Source: Novosphingobium sp. PhB165 (GTDB taxonomy: Bacteria > Pseudomonadota > Alphaproteobacteria > Sphingomonadales > Sphingomonadaceae). From it: a stretch of 64,000 nt of DNA. Numbering within the stretch: position 1 is the stretch's first letter; every line of letters starts with the position of its first letter. Position numbers and translations under genes: made by a program. Shown one piece after another: positions 17,796 through 26,500 of the stretch. The DNA is taken from assembly GCF_004341845.1 (NCBI RefSeq), contig NZ_SLVB01000001.1, positions 1,155,982 to 1,219,981 on the forward strand, written 5' to 3'. The notes below the pieces were generated by a model, which saw only the letters and a list, made by a program, of their open reading frames with translations, was not told the origin of the DNA and did not search any database.

Positions 17796-18392
17796 ATGGA
17801 TATCATCCTCCTCGAACGCATCGAGAAGCTCGGCGCCATTGGTGACGTCGTTTCCGTCAAGGACGGTTACGCACGCAACTACCTGCTGCCGAACAAGAAG
17901 GCGCTCCGCGCCAACGAGCGTAACAAGCAGGTCTTCGAGACCAACCGTGCGAAGATCGAAGCCGAAAACGCTGAGCGTCGTTCGGCTGCCGAGCAGCACT
18001 CGGGCGACGTCGAAGGCAAGCAGGTCGTCCTGATCCGCGCTTCGTCGAACTCGGGCCAGCTCTACGGTTCGGTTTCGGTGCGTGACATCGTCGACGCCCT
18101 GAACGCCGATGGCGCCAAGGTTGCGAAGAACATGATCGTGCTCGAACGCCCGATCAAGACGATCGGCGTGTTCGACGTTCGCGTGAACCTGCACCCCGAA
18201 GTCGCCGTCACCGTCAAGGTGAACGTCGCTCGCTCGCCCGACGAAGCCGACCTGCAGTCGCAGGGCGTCGACGTCATGGCCGCGATGTTCGAACAGGACG
18301 TCTCGGGCTTCACCGAAGCCTACGACCCGAACGCCGAACCCGGCGAAATCGCGGTCGAAGAAGCTGCGGTAGAAGGCGAAGAGGAAGCCTGA
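17796..18392 (+). CDS. rplI: 50S ribosomal protein L9
   Basis: 198 residues; MDIILLERIEKLGAIGDVVSVKDGYARNYLLP is the conserved N-terminal rRNA-binding domain. It is followed by a long connecting helix (residues ~40-75) and the C-terminal domain. L9 is usually ~150 residues; here the C-terminus has an extra acidic tail of about 45 residues (PNAEPGEIAVEEAAVEGEEEA), common in sphingomonads. Last gene of the operon, ended by a strong terminator. Confidence 0.97.
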   Translation: MDIILLERIEKLGAIGDVVSVKDGYARNYLLPNKKALRANERNKQVFETNRAKIEAENAERRSAAEQHSGDVEGKQVVLIRASSNSGQLYGSVSVRDIVDALNADGAKVAKNMIVLERPIKTIGVFDVRVNLHPEVAVTVKVNVARSPDEADLQSQGVDVMAAMFEQDVSGFTEAYDPNAEPGEIAVEEAAVEGEEEA

Positions 18393-18422
18393 GCTTCCCC
18401 TTCCGCTTGACCAAGCGTTTCG

Positions 18423-18460
18423 AAAGGCCCTCGCTCCTCACGGAGCGGGGGCCTTTCTCC
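18423..18460 (+). terminator. Terminator of rpsF-rpsR-rplI
   Basis: 15-bp stem AAAGGCC-CTCGCTCC / GGAGCGGG-GGCCTTT with a TCAC tetraloop (18423-18456), followed by CTCCTTT. Confidence 0.88.
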
Positions 18461-18477
18461 TTTGTGCGGACCCGACG

Positions 18478-18987
18478 ATGACCGATCCCACCGACCTGCG
18501 CCCCGGCTATGCCACCAATGCCGAATTGCGCGCGGCGCTGCTGGCGCTCAACAATGCCCATGCGGTCGAACTTTCGCTGGCCGACGCGGCGCGGATGGAG
18601 TTGCTGGTGGAGCGCGCCTTCGTGGCGGCGCGGATTGGCCGGAATGCCGGAACGCTGGACGCAGCGCTGATCGCTTTCGATCAGGATGCGGACTACGACA
18701 GCGCCAATTTCCAGTGGTTCCGCGCGCGTTACCGGCGCTTCGTCTATGTCGACCGGGTGGTCACAGCGCCCGAGGCACGCGGGCGCGGGTTTGCACGCAA
18801 GCTCTACGCTCATCTCTTCGAGCGGGCCCGCGCCGCCGGACATGAATGCGTGGTCTGCGAGGTCAATTCCGACCCGCCCAACCCGGCCAGCGAAGCCTTC
18901 CATCAGGCGCTCGGCTTCGAACCCGTGGGCGAGGCGCTGCTGGGAAATGGAAAAACTGTGACCTATCTGATGCGCATCATAGATTGA
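18478..18987 (+). CDS. GNAT family N-acetyltransferase
   Basis: 169 residues with the acetyl-CoA-binding signature VVTAPEARGRGFARKLY near residues 98-114 and the C-terminal SEAFHQALGFEPVGEA motif. The first third is helical and of unknown role. The start is 18 nt after the rplI terminator, with no good ribosome-binding site, so expression may be low or depend on read-through. The substrate is unknown. A palindrome-ended element starts 4 nt after its stop codon. Confidence 0.85.
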   Translation: MTDPTDLRPGYATNAELRAALLALNNAHAVELSLADAARMELLVERAFVAARIGRNAGTLDAALIAFDQDADYDSANFQWFRARYRRFVYVDRVVTAPEARGRGFARKLYAHLFERARAAGHECVVCEVNSDPPNPASEAFHQALGFEPVGEALLGNGKTVTYLMRIID

Positions 18988-18991
18988 TGCG

Positions 18992-19130
18992 CGCGGAGGC
19001 GCGGAGACGCGGAGGAATAGCGCCGGCGGCAAAGCCGCACTCATACTCGCGGCACGCGCAAAACGCTGACGACACATACTGAAGGCGCCCATGGCGCACC
19101 AGAAATCCTCCGCGTCTCCGCGCCTCCGCG
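18992..19130. mobile_element. Palindrome-ended short element (MITE-like), copy 1
   Basis: 25-bp perfect terminal inverted repeats, CGCGGAGGCGCGGAGACGCGGAGGA at 18992-19016 and its exact complement at 19106-19130. Each is built of three 8-bp CGCGGAGR units and encloses ~90 bp without coding potential. GGTTT (as AAACC) flanks the right end. A second element of the same plan lies at 26501-26648. No target-site duplication is obvious and there is no transposase. Confidence 0.55.
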
Positions 19131-19212
19131 TGAAACCTTCCCACGCAAACACCCCAATCCAATCGCCCGGCCCGACTATTGCACTGCAATACGAATCGCG
19201 TAAGTGTGGGCG

Positions 19213-20643
19213 ATGGAAACGATCGAAAGCACGATCGCGGAACTGGTCCGCGTTTACGAAACCGCCGTCACCACTCTGAAGGCCGATATCGCCGCCTTTG
19301 TCGAGAACGGCACACTCCCCCCTGTCGAACGCCGCGAAGCACGCGCCTGGTGCTATCCCGAGCTGCGCATCACCTATCATGGCGTCGAGCGCGGTTCGCT
19401 CTACAGCCGCTCGTTCGGACGGCTGAACGACATCGGCACATACGTCACCACGATCACCCGCCCGCGGCTCTTCGCAGACTATCTGCACGAACAGCTCGGC
19501 CTGCTTCACGAAGACTATGAAATCGCCATCGAAGTGGGCCGCTCCACGCAGGAGATCCCCTTCCCTTACGTGCTCGACGGCATCGGCATGGGCAGCGTCA
19601 CGCCGCAGGAACTGGCGGCGCACTTCCCGACCACCGAACTCGCCATGATCGGTGACGAGATCGCCGACGGCACCTTCATGCACCCGCAGGACGAGCCGCT
19701 GCCGCTAGCCCTGTTCGACGGGCTGCGCACCGACTTCAGCCTCGCACGCCTGCAACACTATACCGGCACCAGCGTCGAGCACTGCCAGCGCTTCATCCTC
19801 TTCACCAACTACCACCGCTACGTGGACGAGTTCGTGGACTGGGCGGGCCGGCAGATCGGCACCGATGGCTACACCGCGCTTTCTGGCGCGGGCGGGCTCT
19901 ATCTCGACACGCCGGTCGACAATGCGCGTGAACGCCTGTCGGACACTGCGTGGCGCCGCCACCAGATGCCGGCCTATCACCTGATCCGGCCGGACAAGTC
20001 GGGCATCACGCTGGTCAATATCGGCGTCGGCCCCTCGAACGCCAAGACCATCACCGATCACCTCGCGGTCATCCGCCCCGAGGTCTGGCTGATGATCGGC
20101 CACTGCGGCGGCCTGCGCGAAGGCCAGCGCATCGGCGACTATGTGCTCGCCCATGCCTATCTGCGCGACGATCACGTGCTTGACCGCGTGCTGCCGCCTG
20201 AAATCCCGCTGCCTGCCATTGCCGAAGTGCAGCAGGCCCTTGCCAGCGCGGCCGAGGCGGTGAGCGGCGAAGGCGGCGCCAATCTCAAGAAGCGCATGCG
20301 TACGGGCACCGTTGTCACCACCGACGACCGCAACTGGGAACTGCGCTACACCGAATCCGCGCACCGTTTCAGCCTCAGCCGCGCCATCGCCATCGACATG
20401 GAAAGCGCCACGATCAGCGCGCAGGGCTACCGCTTCCGCGTTCCCTACGGCACCCTGCTCTGCGTTTCCGACAAGCCGATCCATGGCGAACTGAAGCTGC
20501 CGGGCCAGGCCAACCGGTTCTATGAGGAAGCCATCGCCAGCCATCTCAAGATCGGCCTCCAGGCCTGCGACTTGCTGCGCGCCGAGGGCGAGCGCCTGCA
20601 CAGCCGCAAGCTGCGCGCATTCAACGAACCGCCGTTCCGTTAA
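19213..20643 (+). CDS. amn: AMP nucleosidase
   Basis: 476 residues from the ATG at 19213 (a GTG three codons upstream is possible). AMP nucleosidase hydrolyses AMP to adenine and ribose 5-phosphate and helps control adenylate levels. The N-terminal half is the Amn-specific domain (VERGSLYSRSFGRLNDIGTY and a YTGT motif). The C-terminal half is a nucleoside-phosphorylase fold with NIGVGPSNAKTITDHLA, MIGHCGGLREGQRIGDYVLA and AIDMESATISAQGYRFRVPYGTLLCVSDKP, where the conserved Glu of DMESAT binds the ribose. The length matches E. coli Amn. A terminator follows directly. Confidence 0.96.
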   Translation: METIESTIAELVRVYETAVTTLKADIAAFVENGTLPPVERREARAWCYPELRITYHGVERGSLYSRSFGRLNDIGTYVTTITRPRLFADYLHEQLGLLHEDYEIAIEVGRSTQEIPFPYVLDGIGMGSVTPQELAAHFPTTELAMIGDEIADGTFMHPQDEPLPLALFDGLRTDFSLARLQHYTGTSVEHCQRFILFTNYHRYVDEFVDWAGRQIGTDGYTALSGAGGLYLDTPVDNARERLSDTAWRRHQMPAYHLIRPDKSGITLVNIGVGPSNAKTITDHLAVIRPEVWLMIGHCGGLREGQRIGDYVLAHAYLRDDHVLDRVLPPEIPLPAIAEVQQALASAAEAVSGEGGANLKKRMRTGTVVTTDDRNWELRYTESAHRFSLSRAIAIDMESATISAQGYRFRVPYGTLLCVSDKPIHGELKLPGQANRFYEEAIASHLKIGLQACDLLRAEGERLHSRKLRAFNEPPFR

Positions 20644-20698
20644 ACGGCGGCGGTTCGGCGCCGGTCCATCACCAAGACACGAATGAGCCGCCGTTTTC
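20642..20698 (+). terminator. Terminator of amn
   Basis: AAACGGCGGC (20642-20651, overlapping the stop codon) pairs with GCCGCCGTTT (20687-20696), followed by TCG. A second small stem, AAAGCGGCGGCTTTT, lies at 20705-20719. Confidence 0.65.
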
Positions 20699-20759
20699 GT
20701 CATGAAAGCGGCGGCTTTTCGTTGCACGCCTCTCCGGCCGACCAGCGCAATCAACCATC

Positions 20760-21094
20760 GCGCCACCACAGGACGGTATAATTATATTCCACAATATACG
20801 ATATTATCGACACTTTTTGACTTGATTGATACTCAAACAACCAATAATCGAGATATCACCCTTCAAGAAAAGAACATGAAATTCCATTTCAATTGTATTT
20901 CTTTTGAATTTCGAATTTTTCATCTTCTTTTCTTGATCTGAAATAGTTGTGGCAGTTCTACAACTGGCCCTGAATCAATCCAACACAACTACTGATCGTG
21001 CATGACAAGCGTGGGACTCCCGCGCAGACACCCTTTCCTGATTTCGACGCGCACACCCCTCTCCCGCGCCGAGATCCGCAATAGGGAGTAATCA
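20760..21094. promoter_or_regulatory. AT-rich island upstream of the TonB receptor
   Basis: From about 20770 to 20950 the base composition drops sharply in GC (for example TATAATTATATTCCACAATATACGATATTAT), unlike the rest of the window. A dyad AGTTGT-N9-ACAACT is at 20945-20965. There is no credible gene. It ends in the receptor leader with GGGAG 7 nt before the ATG. It probably holds the receptor promoter and binding sites for a regulator or a nucleoid protein; the origin of the AT bias is unknown. Confidence 0.55.
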
Positions 21095-23896
21095 ATGACA
21101 TCCGAGATGAAGCGCCTTCTTCTGGCGTCCACGCTCCTCATGGGCCTGCCGGTCGCAGCTCAGGCCCAAGACACCGCCGCCACTTCCGGCAATGAAACCG
21201 ACGCCGGTGCCGATACGGGCGCCATCGTGGTCACCGGCTCGCGCCTGTCCAACGCCAATCTCGAACAGGCCGCGCCGATCATGGCGGTGAGCCGGGAAGA
21301 GATCAAACTGACCGGACAGGTCAATGTCGAGAACATCCTCAAGGACCTGCCGCAGGTGCTTCCGGGCGCAACCGCATCGTCGAACAACCCCGGCGGCGGT
21401 GTCGCCACGGCGGACTTGCGCGGCCTTGGCGCAGTGCGCACGCTGATCCTCGTCAACGGCCGTCGCTACGTTTCCTACGACACCAACCAGGTGGTCGACC
21501 TCAACACGATCCCGACCGCGCTGATCGAGCGCGTGGACGTGGTCACGGGCGGCAAGTCGGCAGTCTACGGCTCGGACGCGGTCAGCGGCGTGGTCAACTT
21601 CGTGACCAAGCAGGACTATGACGGCGTGCAGGCCAACGCCAACTACCGCCTGACCGGACAGGGCGACGGCGCGCAGTATGGCGGCGGCCTGCTGGTCGGC
21701 AAGAACTTCGCGGACGGGCGCGGCAACATCACGCTCTATGGCGATTACATGCGCCGCAATCCGATCCTTCAGTCGGCCCGCAAGTACACCGCGACGACCC
21801 AGACCGAAGACGGCGCGGGCGGCCTCACGGCCGGTGGTTCGAGCTACATCCCGCAGGGCGCGATCTCGCTCGACGGCAACCGTTACATGTTCAATCAGGA
21901 CGGCAGCTACCGGGACTATACCTCGGCAGACGCCTATAACTACGCCTCGGAAAACTACCTTCAGGTCCCGCAGAAGCGCGAACTGCTGTTCGGTCAGGCC
22001 CACTTCGACGTTAGCGATCACCTGACGATCTATGGCGAGGGCCAGTACGTTCATAACCGCGTCGAGAACCAGCTGGCACCCACGCCGCTCTCGGGCACGT
22101 ACGAGATCGACACCAACAGCTCGTTCCTCTCGGCTGACTCGCAGGCGCTGCTGAAAAGCTACGATACCGATGGCGACGGCTATACGTCCGCCTCGGTCTA
22201 TCGCCGCCTCAACGAAGTGGGCAACCGCATTTCGGTGATGGACAGCAAGGCCGTTCGCGGCCTGATCGGCGCGCGCGGCAATATCTCGGGCGACTGGAAC
22301 TACGACGCTTACTTCAGCTACGCCCGCACCCGGCAGGTGGAGCACCAGTACGGCAACGTCTCGGCCAGCCGCGTCCAGCAGGCGCTGATGACCACGCGTG
22401 ACAGCGCGGGCAACCTTGTCTGCACCGATACGAGCAACGGCTGCGTCCCGCTCAACATCTTCGGCGCAGGCAACATCAGCCAGGCGGCGGCCGACTTCAT
22501 CTCGATCGATACGGTCAACCGCTCGACCATCACCGAGAAGGTCGCCAGCGGTGCGATCACCAACAATTCGCTGTTCGACCTCGGTGCCGGGCCCGCGGGT
22601 CTGGCGTTCGGTGCCGAATACCGCAACGAACACGGCAAGTTCGAACCCGACGCGGCGCTCTCCTCGGGCGACGTGATCGGCTTCAACGCCTCCGGCCCGA
22701 CCGCGGGTGGCTACAACGTCAAGGAACTCTTCGCGGAGATCGACGTGCCGCTGCTGGCGGACAAGCCGTTCATCGACCGTCTGGCATTCAACGGCGCCTA
22801 TCGCTTCTCCGATTACTCGACCGCAGCGGGTCAGGTCGGCACATTCTCGGCCGGTCTTGTCTGGGCACCGGTCAAGGACATCAGCCTGCGCGGGCAATAT
22901 TCGCGGGCCGTTCGCGCGCCGACGGTTGCCGATCTCTACAGCGGCAGCATCGGAAACTACGAGACCGCAAGCGACCCCTGCGCCACCAGCGCGGCGCTTT
23001 CCAATGCCACGCTCAATGCCAGCTGCATTGCCTCGGGCGTTCCGGCGGGCAAGATCGGCAACTTCACCACCGATCCGCAGATCCTCAGCTACAACGCAGG
23101 CAACAGCGCACTGCGTGAGGAAACCGCCAATACCTGGACGTTCGGCACGGTGATCCAGCCCCGCTTCATTCCGGGCTTCTCGCTGACGGTCGATTACTAC
23201 AACATCAAGATCGACAACTTCATCACCACCGCCACCACCAACAACATCGTCGGTGCCTGCTACGGCACTGCCGCCAATGGCTGGACACCCTACAACACCG
23301 ACTATTGCTCGCTGCTGCCGCGCGATCCGACGAGCTACAACATCAACGGCGCCATCGACAACCTGACCAACTCCGGCGGTGTGAAGACCGACGGCATCGA
23401 CTTCGACGCACGTTACACGATCCCGCTCGCGTTCGGCGTCAATGACGAGAGCAAGCTGGACCTGCGCTTCTCGGGCACCCGCCTGATGAGCTGGAAGTTC
23501 ACGCCGATCGCGACGATTTCGGACATGTCGTATGACTGCGCCGGCAAGTTCGGCCTGCTCTGCGGCAACGTCTACGCCAAGTGGCGCCTCAACAGCCGCG
23601 TGACCTGGTCGACCGAGGGCAAGACCCTGTCGCTTGCCTGGCGTCACCTGTCCCCGGTCAAGGACGACGATGTGTCGACCGACTACAGCGTCGAAAAGAT
23701 CAAGGCGTTCGACTACTTCGACCTTGCCGCCTCGATCGACGTGGCCAAGCAGTTCACCTGGTCGGTGGGTATGAACAACATGTTCAACAAGAAGCCGCCG
23801 ATCCTGGGCGACAACCAGGAGCAGGCGAATACTTATCCGTCCACGTACGATGTCTATGGCCGCACGCTCTTCATGAACGTGACTGTCGACTTCTAA
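21095..23896 (+). CDS. TonB-dependent outer-membrane receptor
   Basis: 933 residues with a signal peptide ending AAQAQ. The TonB-box region AIVVTGSRLS is followed by the plug domain (NVENILKDLPQVLPG ... GVATADLRGLGAVRTLILVNGRR ... DVVTGGKSAVYGSDAVSGVVNFVTKQ) and a long 22-strand beta-barrel ending in Phe (MNVTVDF), the outer-membrane sorting signal. It belongs to the sphingomonad group of large receptors that import peptides, plant compounds or metal complexes; the ligand cannot be read from sequence. Downstream neighbours, a putative lipoprotein and a periplasmic M2 dipeptidase, would fit peptide uptake. A strong terminator follows. Confidence 0.96.
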   Translation: MTSEMKRLLLASTLLMGLPVAAQAQDTAATSGNETDAGADTGAIVVTGSRLSNANLEQAAPIMAVSREEIKLTGQVNVENILKDLPQVLPGATASSNNPGGGVATADLRGLGAVRTLILVNGRRYVSYDTNQVVDLNTIPTALIERVDVVTGGKSAVYGSDAVSGVVNFVTKQDYDGVQANANYRLTGQGDGAQYGGGLLVGKNFADGRGNITLYGDYMRRNPILQSARKYTATTQTEDGAGGLTAGGSSYIPQGAISLDGNRYMFNQDGSYRDYTSADAYNYASENYLQVPQKRELLFGQAHFDVSDHLTIYGEGQYVHNRVENQLAPTPLSGTYEIDTNSSFLSADSQALLKSYDTDGDGYTSASVYRRLNEVGNRISVMDSKAVRGLIGARGNISGDWNYDAYFSYARTRQVEHQYGNVSASRVQQALMTTRDSAGNLVCTDTSNGCVPLNIFGAGNISQAAADFISIDTVNRSTITEKVASGAITNNSLFDLGAGPAGLAFGAEYRNEHGKFEPDAALSSGDVIGFNASGPTAGGYNVKELFAEIDVPLLADKPFIDRLAFNGAYRFSDYSTAAGQVGTFSAGLVWAPVKDISLRGQYSRAVRAPTVADLYSGSIGNYETASDPCATSAALSNATLNASCIASGVPAGKIGNFTTDPQILSYNAGNSALREETANTWTFGTVIQPRFIPGFSLTVDYYNIKIDNFITTATTNNIVGACYGTAANGWTPYNTDYCSLLPRDPTSYNINGAIDNLTNSGGVKTDGIDFDARYTIPLAFGVNDESKLDLRFSGTRLMSWKFTPIATISDMSYDCAGKFGLLCGNVYAKWRLNSRVTWSTEGKTLSLAWRHLSPVKDDDVSTDYSVEKIKAFDYFDLAASIDVAKQFTWSVGMNNMFNKKPPILGDNQEQANTYPSTYDVYGRTLFMNVTVDF

Positions 23897-23909
23897 ACAG
23901 TGAAAAAAA

Positions 23910-23940
23910 GGGGAGCCGGGTCCGTCCGGCTCCCCGATTT
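23910..23940. terminator. Terminator after the TonB receptor
   Basis: Perfect 10-bp stem GGGGAGCCGG/CCGGCTCCCC with a 6-nt loop (23910-23935), an A-run of seven before and GATTT after; usable in both directions. Confidence 0.8.
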
Positions 23941-23996
23941 CGCGGTCTTTCATGAACCGCAGATGACATCTTTCGTTGCACGACGGACAATGCCGC

Positions 23997-24033
23997 GTCA
24001 TCCTCTCAAAAAAATGAAAAGAGAGAGGATGAC
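23997..24033 (+). promoter_or_regulatory. Perfect hairpin covering a ribosome-binding site
   Basis: GTCATCCTCTC (23997-24007) and GAGAGGATGAC (24023-24033) form an 11-bp perfect inverted repeat around a 15-nt A-rich loop. The 3' arm holds GAGAGG, the only good Shine-Dalgarno sequence of the following gene, and an upstream ATG. Translation may therefore be gated. Confidence 0.5.
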
Positions 24034-24040
24034 AGCACCG

Positions 24041-24442
24041 ATGAAGACGGCACACGTGCGACTATCGATTGCAGGCCTGCTTGCTCTGGCAGGCACAGGT
24101 TGTTCCGAACTCAAACCCGCTCACGAAATGGGCGCTTGCTGGAACGTCAACACCACCTCATCGGGTCCGGTGCAGGGCCAGGCCGTGCTGGTCGCGGGGG
24201 TGGACGGCTTCTCGCTTCAGGCGCCGGATTGCGACGACAAGACCGGGCGGAACCGCTTCGAACTCTCGCGCGATGCGTCCAGCCAGCTGAACACGCTGCT
24301 CGGCAAGCACCCGCGCGCCGTCACGTTCCGCTTCTCCGGCCATATCCTGCCCCGCTCGGGCCATCAGTCGCTGTGGATCGGCACGCTCAGCAACATCGCC
24401 GCGAACAGCAGCCCGCCGAAGTGGATGCCGGGAATGCAATGA
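24041..24442 (+). CDS. Small putative lipoprotein or exported protein
   Basis: 133 residues. The N-terminus is a basic start, a hydrophobic stretch (SIAGLLALAG) and a Cys in AGTGCSE; this resembles a lipoprotein signal but the -3 position is Gly, so acylation is uncertain. Three further Cys are present, and the mature part is beta-rich (VQGQAVLVAGVDGFSLQAPDC). I do not recognise a family. I use the ATG at 24041; the ATG at 24029 is directly attached to the GAGAGG site and therefore unlikely. It stands between the TonB receptor and the convergent M2 peptidase. Confidence 0.65.
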   Translation: MKTAHVRLSIAGLLALAGTGCSELKPAHEMGACWNVNTTSSGPVQGQAVLVAGVDGFSLQAPDCDDKTGRNRFELSRDASSQLNTLLGKHPRAVTFRFSGHILPRSGHQSLWIGTLSNIAANSSPPKWMPGMQ

Positions 24443-24469
24443 CGGCAGCGGCCCTGAAAGTCCGATAGA

Positions 24470-24501
24470 TGCGCCGCGGGAGCCCAGGCTCCCGCGGCGC
24501 A
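24470..24501. terminator. Bidirectional terminator between the putative lipoprotein and M2 peptidase genes
   Basis: 15-bp perfect stem TGCGCCGCGGGAGCC / GGCTCCCGCGGCGCA with a 2-nt centre, immediately after both converging stop codons. No T-run is needed on a stem of this strength, but termination is inferred. Confidence 0.7.
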
Positions 24502-24507
24502 TTCGTA

Positions 24508-26346
24508 TTACCAGCCGGCCTTTTCGCCCTTGTTCTGCTCGTCGAGCCACTTCTGGAGCGGCGCGAAGTAGGCAAGCATCGGCTTGGCACTCAGCTTGTC
24601 CGAACCCGTGAAGGCCTTGAGCGCCTCGGGCCAGGGCTTCGACATGCCCATCGCCAGCATGCGGTCGAGGTTCTCGCCCACCTTCTTGTTGCCGTAGAAG
24701 CTGCAACGGTGGAGCGGGCCCTTCCAGCCGGCCTGCTTGCACGCCGCTTCGTAGAACTGGAACTGGAGGATGCGCGCGAGGAAGTAGCGCGTGTAGGGCG
24801 TGTTGCCCGGCACGTGGAACTTGGCGCCTGCATCGAAACCGTCGTCGGGACGGGCCGAAGGCGGCACCACGCCCTGATAGTCGAGGCGCATCTTGGTCCA
24901 CGCCTTGTTGTAGTCGGCCGGCTTGATCGAGCCGTCGAAGATGCCCCAGCGGTAGCGGTCGATCAGCAGGCCGAACGGCAGGAACGCCACCTTGTCCATC
25001 GCCTGACGCAGCAGCAGGCCGATGTCCTTGTCGGCGCTCGGCACCTTGTCCTTGTCGAGCAGGCCGATCTGGACGAGGTACTGCGGCGTGATCGACAGCG
25101 CGATAAAGTCGCCGATCGCCTCATGGAAACCGTCGTTGGCGCCATTGAGGTAGAGGTAGGGCTGCTTGTTGTAGGCGCGCTGGTAGTAGTTGTGGCCCAG
25201 CTCGTGGTGAATGGTGACAAAGTCTTCCGAATTCACCTTGGTGCACATCTTGATGCGCACATCGTCCTTGTTGTCGATATCCCAGGCCGACGCGTGGCAG
25301 ATCACCTCGCGGTCGGCGGGTTTCACGAACATCGAACGCTTCCAGAACGTCTCCGGCAGCGGCGCGAAGCCGAGCGAGGAATAGAAGCCCTCCCCATACT
25401 TCACCATGTCGAGCGGGGTCTTGCCCTTGGCCTTCAGCAGCGCGCCGATGTCATAGCCAAGATCGCCAGCGCCGGCCGGAGCCACCAGCGGATAGACATT
25501 GCCCCATTCTTGCGACCACATGTTGCCCAGCAGATCGGCGCGGATCGGGCCGGTCTTGGGCTGCACGGCATCGCCGTACTTCTCGTTCAGCTTGTGGCGG
25601 ACGTAAGTGTGCAGCGCGAGGTAGAGCGGCTTCACTTCTTCCCACAGGCGCTGCGTCTCGGCGGAGAACTGCTCCGGCGTCATGTCGTAGCCCGAACGCC
25701 ACATGGCGCCGACGTCGGCATAGCCGAGTTCCTTGGCACCCTGGTTGGCGATGCCGACCATCTTGACGTAGTCGCCCTTCATCGGCGCGCCGACGTTGTC
25801 GTGCCAGCTCGTCCACATCTCGGCGAATTCCGCCGGGGTGTGCGAAAGATCGCCCATGGCGGCCTCGATGTCCGAACCGTTGATTTCCTTGCCGTCGAGC
25901 GTACCGCGGCCCTTGCCATATGTGGAGGCAAGGCGCGTGGAGATCGTGCTCAGTTCGTCCGCCGCGCCCGGCGTGGTCGGCGCGGGCAGGACGATGCCCT
26001 GACGCAGGATGCCCAGCTTGCGGGCAACGTCGGGATCGAGGCCCGGGACGTTCGCGAACTTCGCGGCCTCGATCGCATAGGCGACCTGCTTCTCGGTGAT
26101 CGCCGCGTTCGACTGCGCCGCCAGCGCGTCGGTATCGTCGGTGATGTAGGTGTAGTTCACCCAGCTGATGCGCGCATTGTCGACCGAGGCGGGGAACAGG
26201 TCCTTCTCGGCATCGGCGATGAACTGTGCCGCACCGGCAGCGGTGGTGGGATAGTCGGCCTTGGCTTCTTCGGCGAAAGCGGGAACGGCAAGTCCGAAGC
26301 AAAGCCCGGCGGCCAGCGCCGCGCGTGCGGTGGATGCGAATTTCAT
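24508..26346 (-). CDS. M2 family dipeptidyl carboxypeptidase (ACE-like), exported
   Basis: 612 residues with a signal peptide ending VPAFA. It belongs to peptidase family M2, known from animal angiotensin-converting enzyme and found in many sphingomonads and xanthomonads. The zinc motif is HELGH at residues 381-385, with the third ligand Glu in HEAIGDF about 24 residues later. WGNVYP and the conserved YPTTAAGAAQFI start are also visible. It should release dipeptides from the C-termini of peptides in the periplasm, feeding uptake. The start at 26346 is chosen because the frame upstream lacks family similarity. It converges on the putative lipoprotein gene. Confidence 0.95.
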   Translation of the reverse strand: MKFASTARAALAAGLCFGLAVPAFAEEAKADYPTTAAGAAQFIADAEKDLFPASVDNARISWVNYTYITDDTDALAAQSNAAITEKQVAYAIEAAKFANVPGLDPDVARKLGILRQGIVLPAPTTPGAADELSTISTRLASTYGKGRGTLDGKEINGSDIEAAMGDLSHTPAEFAEMWTSWHDNVGAPMKGDYVKMVGIANQGAKELGYADVGAMWRSGYDMTPEQFSAETQRLWEEVKPLYLALHTYVRHKLNEKYGDAVQPKTGPIRADLLGNMWSQEWGNVYPLVAPAGAGDLGYDIGALLKAKGKTPLDMVKYGEGFYSSLGFAPLPETFWKRSMFVKPADREVICHASAWDIDNKDDVRIKMCTKVNSEDFVTIHHELGHNYYQRAYNKQPYLYLNGANDGFHEAIGDFIALSITPQYLVQIGLLDKDKVPSADKDIGLLLRQAMDKVAFLPFGLLIDRYRWGIFDGSIKPADYNKAWTKMRLDYQGVVPPSARPDDGFDAGAKFHVPGNTPYTRYFLARILQFQFYEAACKQAGWKGPLHRCSFYGNKKVGENLDRMLAMGMSKPWPEALKAFTGSDKLSAKPMLAYFAPLQKWLDEQNKGEKAGW

Positions 26347-26500
26347 GGGTGCGCCCTCTTGGTATGTTCTGATGGCGCGGGAGACTAACCGGGCTTGGCG
26401 CAAGATCAACCGTATCGGGAGGGCGATGGCCGATATATGCCCGATGACATAAAGGTGATGAGCCCCGGGCTAAGTGAATTACGCAAAAAAGACGGGTTTT

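Noticed and set aside
20702..20941. 79-residue open frame in the AT-rich island
   Set aside because: No ribosome-binding site, starts within a terminator stem and has no coding bias.
21092..24055. 987-residue open frame on the minus strand opposite the TonB receptor
   Set aside because: It is the antisense shadow of a GC-rich gene; the sense frame has a signal peptide, plug motifs and a C-terminal Phe, while the antisense product is low-complexity Arg/Val/Asp.
24469..26388. 639-residue open frame opposite the M2 peptidase
   Set aside because: Antisense shadow; the minus strand carries HELGH and full family similarity.
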